From Ferrimicrobium sp. (GTDB lineage Bacteria; Actinomycetota; Acidimicrobiia; Acidimicrobiales; Acidimicrobiaceae): 5,399 bases of DNA. The translations under genes and the position numbers were made by a program. Every line of letters begins with the position of its first letter. Position 1 is the stretch's first letter. This document shows positions 1 through 4,475 of this stretch, piece by piece. Under the pieces are notes generated by a model. That model searched no databases and was not told the origin of the DNA. It saw only the letters and a list, made by a program, of their open reading frames with translations. The stretch spans positions 1 to 5,399 of the forward strand of contig DAHXNM010000196.1 of assembly GCA_027365375.1 (NCBI GenBank), read 5' to 3'.

Positions 1-260
1 ATCCAGAGCAACGACTTTTGATCTAGGTCATAACCAACGGCACCATTATGGCACACCGCAATAGGTCCAAGCTCAGCCATGTCTGCTACGTGGAGAACGC
101 CTCTAATGCCGCGGGCTGTCGCTGGCACCACCGATACCCCGCGAGCACGCGCATTTCGCAGTTGGTCCACCACCTTGGGAACGATGGTCTCGGCTGTGGT
201 CAGCAGCGTTCCATCAAGATCCGTGAACAACAAAGACGACTTATTGAGTGACGTCGACAT
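1..260 (-). CDS. Cof-type HAD-superfamily phosphatase (N-terminal part, cut by the left window edge)
   Basis: The first 86 residues are visible, read leftwards from an ATG at 260. Cof-type (HAD-IIB) enzymes are cytoplasmic Mg2+-dependent phosphatases acting mostly on sugar phosphates, nucleotides or cofactors; the substrate cannot be told from this fragment. Seen directly: motif I LLFTDLDGTLL with its two aspartates at residues 14 and 16, a motif II-like ATARG near residues 48-52 (family form usually ATGR), and VCHNGA near residues 71-76, matching the family's C-x-NGA element. Family members are usually 260-290 residues, so about two thirds lie outside the window. The start overlaps the end of the upstream MpaB-like gene by 20 bases, suggesting translational coupling. 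A purine run AGGGAG directly abuts the ATG, too close for a normal ribosome site; in-frame GTG codons lie 24 and 30 bases upstream, so the exact start is uncertain. Confidence 0.88.
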   Translation of the reverse strand, partial: MSTSLNKSSLLFTDLDGTLLTTAETIVPKVVDQLRNARARGVSVVPATARGIRGVLHVADMAELGPIAVCHNGAVGYDLDQKSLLW

Positions 261-1038
261 CTCCCTGAGCGTACCGTGCCTCAGCACGAACACGGCTAGG
301 TGGAGGCTCAGCAACTATGTTCGATAGTTCCCCACCTACCTTCAGTGCTAACCACGCTAATGTCTCTTGGGGGGTTGAGACCGTATGGCCCAGTTGAACC
401 GTAACCCAACCGGGTAATGTGGCATAGAGCCATTGCATCACTAATGGATACACCTTACCAACGAACCCTTCTGGACGAAGTTGATCGAGTACGGCAAATG
501 CCTCTCGGGTCGCGTCGTTGACCACAAGCTTGGGCTGTCGCCAGATCCAATGGCTCACCTCTCCATACTGAAGCGGCACCTCATCCATTGCACAACCCAT
601 CAGCTCTGCAAACCGAGACATCTCAGTCACATATCTATCGCATACCACGACATCAGTCTCCGGATGAAAGCTCCGATAGGCCAAACACACCGATTCAACC
701 ATTGCATTGTGAACCCAAGCAAGTAGATAAGGATCATTAGCTGCGAAAGTGTCACCGGTTGTGGACTCCACACCTTCGACGGGTTCATGCAACTTGCGAA
801 CTGACGCGATCGCCGTACGGACCTCATCGATGTCACCATAGGTGATAGTGTCCATGAAATCAATCGTCTCGCGAAGTCGGCGATCCGGATGATCCTGGAA
901 ACGCGAGAACTGCTGGACGCCAGATAGGGCACGTGGCTCAAGCGACTGTACCGCCAAGGCACGCAGCCCCCCGACTAGGCCTGAGAAATCACTATGCAGC
1001 CGCCATACGGCCGAATCAGGGCCAAAAAGAGAATCCAT
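241..1038 (-). CDS. MpaB/DUF2236-family protein (putative haem-dependent oxygenase fold)
   Basis: This 265-residue protein, full length for the family, looks like PF09995 (DUF2236; MpaB / rubber-oxygenase catalytic domain). Family knowledge: fungal MpaB cleaves a prenyl side chain and latex-clearing protein Lcp cleaves polyisoprene using haem; most bacterial members are uncharacterised and soluble. Seen here: the N-terminal FGPDSAVWRLHSD (5-17), an R-x-x-x-T pair (R54, T58) in RRLRETIDF with the spacing of the Lcp active-site Arg/Thr pair, KLHEPVEG (82-89, fitting the family H-x-x-V-x-G), and ANDPYLLAWVHNAMVES (100-116), the most diagnostic block, with H110. No signal peptide or membrane helix is evident. 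I cannot say which histidine would bind haem. The natural substrate is unknown. The gene is first of a two-gene unit with the Cof-type phosphatase. The ATG at 1038 has no clear ribosome binding site and fits a leaderless start. Confidence 0.85.
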   Translation of the reverse strand: MDSLFGPDSAVWRLHSDFSGLVGGLRALAVQSLEPRALSGVQQFSRFQDHPDRRLRETIDFMDTITYGDIDEVRTAIASVRKLHEPVEGVESTTGDTFAANDPYLLAWVHNAMVESVCLAYRSFHPETDVVVCDRYVTEMSRFAELMGCAMDEVPLQYGEVSHWIWRQPKLVVNDATREAFAVLDQLRPEGFVGKVYPLVMQWLYATLPGWVTVQLGHTVSTPQETLAWLALKVGGELSNIVAEPPPSRVRAEARYAQGDVDVTQ

Positions 1039-1044
1039 ATTTTA

Positions 1045-1050
1045 AGACTA
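1045..1050 (-). promoter_or_regulatory. Candidate -10 element for a leaderless mpaB-like transcript
   Basis: On the minus strand the hexamer TAGTCT fits the actinobacterial TAnnnT -10 consensus and ends 6 nt before the ATG at 1038, so transcription would begin at or next to the A of the start codon. No Shine-Dalgarno precedes that ATG. No convincing -35 was found: a TTGGTA lies 15 bases further upstream, shorter than the usual spacing. The assignment is by pattern only. Confidence 0.4.
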
Positions 1051-1071
1051 CCAAACTGAGGCCACTACCAA

Positions 1072-1077
1072 TAGCCT
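1072..1077 (+). promoter_or_regulatory. Candidate -10 element for a leaderless lipoprotein transcript
   Basis: TAGCCT matches TAnnnT and ends 6 nt before the ATG at 1084, the mirror image of the arrangement on the other strand. The lipoprotein start likewise has no good Shine-Dalgarno; the nearest purines, GGA in GGATCC, are too short and too close. The two -10 candidates are only 21 bases apart on opposite strands, so polymerase binding at one would probably exclude the other. No -35 box is recognisable. Confidence 0.35.
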
Positions 1078-1083
1078 GGATCC

Positions 1084-1509
1084 ATGAGTACGCAGAGCCG
1101 CACAAGAAGAGCTACTCTACGCCGGCACTATGCCTGGGCCTCAATGCTAGCAGGCGTGGCGATTTCCGGTCTCTTGCTCGCCGGCTGCGGCACAAGTGCC
1201 TCTTCAGAGGCCAATCAAGCCTGCGTACTCGTCCATCGGTCGATCAAGCTTTATGATGCATCGCATCTCAGTCACGGTCCTCGAGCTCGCTCCGACCTGG
1301 CGCGAGCAGAATTGCTGTTGGCACAGGCTGTGGCACCCGCCAACCTTGCCGCATCAACCGACACTTATTGGCAATCACTTGCCGGTACACTCGCCGAAAC
1401 CGAACAACTGCCAGAGTCGCGTCTAATCAACTCGTTACGAGCGCAATGCGCCCCTTCTGCTAGCAATCAAGGCGAATATGTGAAACCGTTCAAATCACAG
1501 GGACAGTGA
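1084..1509 (+). CDS. Small secreted lipoprotein of unknown function
   Basis: A 141-residue protein begins with an Arg-rich n-region (R6, R8, R9, R13, R14), then a hydrophobic helix (about 19-33) ending in the lipobox LLLAGC, with the lipidated cysteine at C35. Signal peptidase II should therefore cleave before C35 and leave a mature protein of about 107 residues anchored to the outer face of the cytoplasmic membrane. The mature part starts with a Ser/Ala-rich linker, holds two further cysteines (C47 and C122) that could pair outside the cell, and looks largely helical and Ala/Leu-rich in the middle (about 67-110). I recognise no family. It is transcribed divergently from the MpaB-like gene across 45 bases. 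The lipobox and signal make it a real gene despite the weak ribosome site; other frames over the same bases lack any protein-like signature. Confidence 0.75.
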   Translation: MSTQSRTRRATLRRHYAWASMLAGVAISGLLLAGCGTSASSEANQACVLVHRSIKLYDASHLSHGPRARSDLARAELLLAQAVAPANLAASTDTYWQSLAGTLAETEQLPESRLINSLRAQCAPSASNQGEYVKPFKSQGQ

Positions 1510-1823
1510 ACATCATGACAAGGATGTATCTGTGGGCACCGGGCGGAGCAGGAACAAAAGCGTGCGACCTCTTAGCTGGGGAGCTCTCTTGCTACCTCCT
1601 AACTTGGCTCGCCATCGGTTGTCCCTGGCCGGATCCGAGTATTCCATAAAAGTGCGATTTCGCGCATCTCCGATACCCGGCTCACGTGATCTCCAAACTT
1701 GCTAATAGGTCATCGGGTCTAGGAGTGGCACTCGTAGCTATCGCGATCATTCTGACCTTACTCGATAGTCGCCTGACTGCCTTTCTTGCAAAAGGCGCGC
1801 CCTGTGGTTATGCTCATAAGCGG
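1510..1823. other. Convergent intergenic stretch with no confident gene
   Basis: This region lies between the ends of the lipoprotein and YihY-family genes, which point at each other. No RNA gene and no strong terminator is visible. One plus-strand frame holds two short pieces separated by a single in-frame stop: 44 codons from ATG 1515 to TAA 1647-1649, then 50 codons from GTG 1686 to TAG 1836-1838. The second piece would encode one hydrophobic helix and ends 15 bases inside the yihY-like gene. Neither has a good ribosome site, so I do not call them genes. A perfect 6-bp hairpin (1779-1784 with 1791-1796, loop of 6) lies 28 bases past the yihY-like stop on the minus strand but has no following U-run. 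Confidence 0.6.
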
Positions 1824-2738
1824 TTAGCCGTGGGGTAGCTGATTCGTTCTCAACCGATGCTGCGACATAATCGCGTGATCGACCTCCGCCCCAATCAAAA
1901 CCATTATGAAGGTTAGATAAAGCCACAGCAATAGTACTGCTACCCCTGCGAGCGGCCCGTAGGTGGCCGACTCCCCAGCCGAGTGAGTCAGATAGAGCGC
2001 ATAGCCAAGCGAAGCCACTATCCACCCTACTGTCGCGATTGCACTACCTGGTGAGAGCGACCGCCATTCTCTCCATGACCTACCTTCGGCAGCACCGTAG
2101 TAAAGCGAGAGCAGCAGAACTATAGCCAACAAGGAACCAAGGATGCGAATGATCCATGCCGCGACTACGACGACACCTTGCAGAGAGGCGGGCAGAAGAC
2201 CCGCTACGCTCCTCTCTATCGGTGTCCCAAAAACAAGCAGCGCAACTGCCGTCCCTGCGAGCAATATCGTAACTGCTAGCAATGGAACTGCTCGAAGACG
2301 GCGCAGCACAAACCCGTGCGGTTTAGCCACCTCGAAGGCAACATCAAGAGCCTGTTGCAGCGCAGAGATTGCCTCGATCGACGACCAACCGGCTATCGCC
2401 AACCCTGCTACTACCGCGATAAGGTCGGCTCGCTTTGAACCACTACTCTTGAGTGCATCAGCCAAGATGGTGGCTACCGAGTGTGGGAGCACGACGGCGA
2501 GCTCGTGGACAAGCGCTGCCAGCTCCGCTGGAGTGAGCCCAACAAGGCGAGCTAGTCCAACCGCAGCTATCAGCGCCGGGAAGATAGCCAAGAACCCATG
2601 AAACGCAAGGCCAGCAGCGGTCAACGTTAGCCGATTACGACCAGTAGTCTTGGCGATCTCTTCGATGACATCTACCGTCGAATCTCCTCCGAGATGCCGC
2701 GAAAGGACAACCCTGAGCCTAACGACGCTTACCACCAT
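1824..2738 (-). CDS. YihY/BrkB-family (UPF0761) inner-membrane protein
   Basis: With the ATG at 2738 the protein has 304 residues, a usual length for this family, whose biochemical role is unsettled; older names such as ribonuclease BN or virulence factor BrkB are not reliable functional guides. Seen: an amphipathic N-terminal stretch, then six hydrophobic segments at about 39-66, 105-125, 152-172, 188-213, 232-252 and 260-290. Family hallmarks are LTAAGLAFHGFLAIFPAL in the first helix and YGPLAGVAVLLLWLYLT followed by LIGAEVDHA in the last. The start is uncertain: the frame is open to a TTG at 2768, and GTG codons lie at 2741 and 2735. I prefer ATG 2738 because it reduces the overlap with the upstream gene from 50 to 20 bases and the extra residues add nothing family-like. 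None of these starts has a clear ribosome site, in line with coupling to the preceding gene. It is the last gene of the minus-strand cluster. Confidence 0.87.
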   Translation of the reverse strand: MVVSVVRLRVVLSRHLGGDSTVDVIEEIAKTTGRNRLTLTAAGLAFHGFLAIFPALIAAVGLARLVGLTPAELAALVHELAVVLPHSVATILADALKSSGSKRADLIAVVAGLAIAGWSSIEAISALQQALDVAFEVAKPHGFVLRRLRAVPLLAVTILLAGTAVALLVFGTPIERSVAGLLPASLQGVVVVAAWIIRILGSLLAIVLLLSLYYGAAEGRSWREWRSLSPGSAIATVGWIVASLGYALYLTHSAGESATYGPLAGVAVLLLWLYLTFIMVLIGAEVDHAIMSQHRLRTNQLPHG

Positions 2739-2952
2739 CGCCACGACGGAGTAGAGGACTAAGACCAAAGCTTCGACCGAGTGAAACTAGAAGGATCACT
2801 GATACCACGATCGGCACCACTGCCCATCCTCCAGCTAGATGACGAACGAGCAGCACTAGAACTCCAACGGCTAGCACGCCAACGGCGAGCCAAGGTTGAT
2901 CGCCAACGAAGAACTCCCAGAGAAACTGGAACGGAGCTGTAATCAAACGCAT
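2719..2952 (-). CDS. Small two-helix membrane protein of unknown function
   Basis: A 77-residue protein starts at ATG 2952, 13 bases after the COG4280-like gene ends. It has an aromatic N-terminus (FQFLWEFF, 8-15), two hydrophobic helices (about 20-38 and 43-59) joined by a short RHLAGG turn, and a basic C-terminal tail (LRRGDGGKRR, 68-77). By the positive-inside rule the tail would face the cytoplasm, and with two helices so would the N-terminus. I recognise no family. Its coding status rests on position: it fits exactly between two membrane-protein genes on the same strand, overlaps the next gene, and has a coherent two-helix composition. A partner or assembly subunit of one of the adjacent membrane proteins is conceivable but is only inference. 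A GGTGG purine run about 7 bases before the ATG could serve as the ribosome site. Confidence 0.65.
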   Translation of the reverse strand: MRLITAPFQFLWEFFVGDQPWLAVGVLAVGVLVLLVRHLAGGWAVVPIVVSVILLVSLGRSFGLSPLLRRGDGGKRR

Positions 2953-2965
2953 CTAGCTACCACCG

Positions 2966-3679
2966 TCATCTATCCGCCGCCACTCGGCGTCTCCCAAGAA
3001 CCACCAACCCAAGCACCGTAAGAGCGAACCAGATCACCGTCGGAATAAGAAATACGCTTCCTCCCGGCCAATGCAGACCCAAACCTTCAGCCATCCAAAA
3101 GGTACCAAAGCTAGTCAACATAATCCCAACTACCATTTTCAGCTTGTTCTCGGGGACCTCTGTCAGAGCTCGCGATATGACCAGACCACAGCCAGCCACA
3201 ACCACTACGGCCGCCAAGGCGGCCAGTGAAGCTTGACCGAGCGCATGAGCGCTGCTGCCGAGTGAGATTACGATCACCGCGACCTCTAACCCCTCGAGCA
3301 GCACGCCTTTGAAAGCAATTAGAAAACCCTGGCGATCAGCCTGCGTCTTTAACAACGTCACCTGGGACTCAAAAATAGCCGCCTCATCGTGCAGGGCTTT
3401 TAGTCCAATGGAACGTAGCACAGCCTTGCGAAGCCACTGTAGGCCAAAAATCAAAAGCACCAAACCAACCACGGTGCGCAACACCGCTAGCGGGACATAG
3501 TGGACGATCGCGGTTCCCAAGACCGACACGATCACTATCAGGATAACTAAGGCGATTACAGCGCCGCGGAGTGCTACCCGCCAACCATGGGTGAAGCCAA
3601 CTGCCAAGACGATAGTGAGCGCCTCAACAGCCTCAACAGCACTGGCAAAGAAAACGGCGAGCACTAGCGCCCAATCCAC
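2966..3679 (-). CDS. COG4280-like membrane protein with internally duplicated E-x-x-E halves; candidate cation transporter
   Basis: A 237-residue polytopic membrane protein starts at a GTG (3679), 12 bases after cbbY ends. Hydrophobic segments lie at about 4-28, 37-57, 63-83, 118-141, 150-169, 178-197 and 209-229, with a charged linker at 84-117. The first six helices form two repeats of three: FFASAVEAVEALTIVLAVG (10-28) matches FKGVLLEGLEVAVIVISLG (123-141), and the P63, L67, V71, G72, F78, G79, W82 positions recur at P176, L180, V184, G185, F191, G192, W195, every pair exactly 113 residues apart. From memory it resembles uncharacterised COG4280. The design resembles UPF0016/TMEM165-GDT1 transporters (E-x-G-D in each half) and, less closely, the R-E-x-x-E iron-permease motif of FTR1, here without the Arg. 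I infer transport of a divalent cation; the substrate and direction are unknown. It sits in a cluster with two other membrane proteins. Confidence 0.82.
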   Translation of the reverse strand: MDWALVLAVFFASAVEAVEALTIVLAVGFTHGWRVALRGAVIALVILIVIVSVLGTAIVHYVPLAVLRTVVGLVLLIFGLQWLRKAVLRSIGLKALHDEAAIFESQVTLLKTQADRQGFLIAFKGVLLEGLEVAVIVISLGSSAHALGQASLAALAAVVVVAGCGLVISRALTEVPENKLKMVVGIMLTSFGTFWMAEGLGLHWPGGSVFLIPTVIWFALTVLGLVVLGRRRVAADR

Positions 3680-3691
3680 GGAGAATCTACC

Positions 3692-4444
3692 TTACCCAGA
3701 GACGAGTTTCTCAAGAAAGCCGACGTCGATGATCCCACTGCCATCGGCGCCGGATGCGAGTCGCCAATGCGCCAGCTCTCCCGGGTCTCCCAGCGAAGAC
3801 GCCACGCACGCAGCTTCGGAGAAATCCTGATCTCGGCTGTAGTCACTTGGAGTGATCAGGGTCGCGATACCAGCTCCCACACTCGCGAGCAACCCTGCTC
3901 GAGTATCCTCGATGGTCACCACTGAGAGTGGATCAACCTGATGTTGTCCAAGGAGCCATCGATAGATAGCTGGATCGGGCTTTTTAACTGGAACCACATC
4001 TCCAATACCAAGGAACTGGAAACGATCCTGCCAGCTATCACCAAGATTCTTTCTAAGCAACGCATCGAGACCCTCAAAGGTAATCGTCGATGCGATAGAT
4101 ACGGGAACTTGTCGTGAGGCCAGCTCATCAAGCAAACGTCGTACTCCTATGCGAAGTCCGATGCTACCCTGATCGACAAGATCGCTAAAGTGTCTAGCTT
4201 TCACATCATGAATCTGCTCAATCCGTGACTCACTGAGCGACTCGAGCTCAGGATGCTCCGCCCAGTAATGGCGAATCCTCTCCTTGCCGCCCATGATAGC
4301 GAGAAGCTCGCCGTAGAGGGTGACATCCCAAGAGACCGGGTATCCGAGCTCCGCGAAAGCCGCATTATAGGCTACGCGATGGCCCTCACGCTCCGTCTCC
4401 GCCATCGTTCCATCGACATCAAAGAAAACCGCCTGAAGCACCAT
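3692..4444 (-). CDS. cbbY: CbbY-type HAD phosphatase (probable xylulose-1,5-bisphosphate phosphatase)
   Basis: A 250-residue soluble HAD-superfamily enzyme. Characterised CbbY proteins dephosphorylate xylulose-1,5-bisphosphate, a misfire product that inhibits Rubisco, to xylulose-5-phosphate. Motifs in order: motif I FFDVDGTMAETE (7-18) with nucleophile D9 and acid/base D11; the family-typical WDVTLYGELLAIMGGKERI (39-57), whose Y44 and GGKERI block separate CbbY from other beta-phosphoglucomutase-like HADs; motif II SIAST (116-120); motif III VVPVKKPDPAIY (150-161) with K155; and motif IV TIEDTRAGLLAS (177-188) with E179 and D180. The cap is the small helical insert after motif I. The ATG at 4444 is supported by AAAGG six bases upstream. 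It follows the helicase gene by 31 bases and precedes the COG4280-like gene by 12. No Rubisco or other Calvin-cycle gene is visible, so the physiological role is inferred; a related sugar-phosphate phosphatase is the alternative. Confidence 0.88.
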   Translation of the reverse strand: MVLQAVFFDVDGTMAETEREGHRVAYNAAFAELGYPVSWDVTLYGELLAIMGGKERIRHYWAEHPELESLSESRIEQIHDVKARHFSDLVDQGSIGLRIGVRRLLDELASRQVPVSIASTITFEGLDALLRKNLGDSWQDRFQFLGIGDVVPVKKPDPAIYRWLLGQHQVDPLSVVTIEDTRAGLLASVGAGIATLITPSDYSRDQDFSEAACVASSLGDPGELAHWRLASGADGSGIIDVGFLEKLVSG

Positions 4445-4455
4445 CGCTCACCTTT
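4445..4455 (-). promoter_or_regulatory. Ribosome binding site of cbbY
   Basis: Reading the minus strand, AAAGG (4451-4455) followed by the six bases TGAGCG leads into the ATG at 4444. This is the clearest Shine-Dalgarno spacing in the window and fixes the cbbY start. It lies in the 31-base gap after the helicase stop, where no terminator is seen, which supports read-through from the helicase gene. Confidence 0.6.
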
Positions 4456-4475
4456 CTCTCACATTAGCGCGAAGG

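Noticed and set aside
48..327. Two plus-strand frames (48-251 and 79-327) at the left edge
   Set aside because: They are antisense to the Cof-type phosphatase, whose DxDGT and NGA motifs on the minus strand identify the real coding frame.
627..962. A 111-codon minus-strand frame overlapping the MpaB-like gene
   Set aside because: It lies wholly inside the MpaB-like gene in another frame; the 265-residue frame carries the family motifs and this one has none.
933..1256. A 107-codon plus-strand frame crossing the divergent gap
   Set aside because: It runs antisense through the start of the MpaB-like gene and into the lipoprotein in a different frame, with Arg/His-rich composition and no domain. 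The lipoprotein frame has a clear signal and lipobox.
1779..1796. A 6-bp perfect hairpin downstream of the yihY-like gene, as an intrinsic terminator
   Set aside because: The stem is short and no U-run follows on either strand, so it does not meet the usual rho-independent pattern. It may still stall polymerase, but nothing shows that.
2143..2601. A 152-codon plus-strand reading frame
   Set aside because: It is antisense to the yihY-like gene and consists of Ala/Thr/Ser-rich low-complexity sequence, the expected reverse image of a hydrophobic membrane protein. It has no motif.
2966..3679. Calling the duplicated membrane protein an FTR1 iron permease
   Set aside because: The R of R-E-x-x-E is missing in both repeats (Val15 and Leu128 instead) and the length and linker differ, so only a loose motif resemblance can be claimed.
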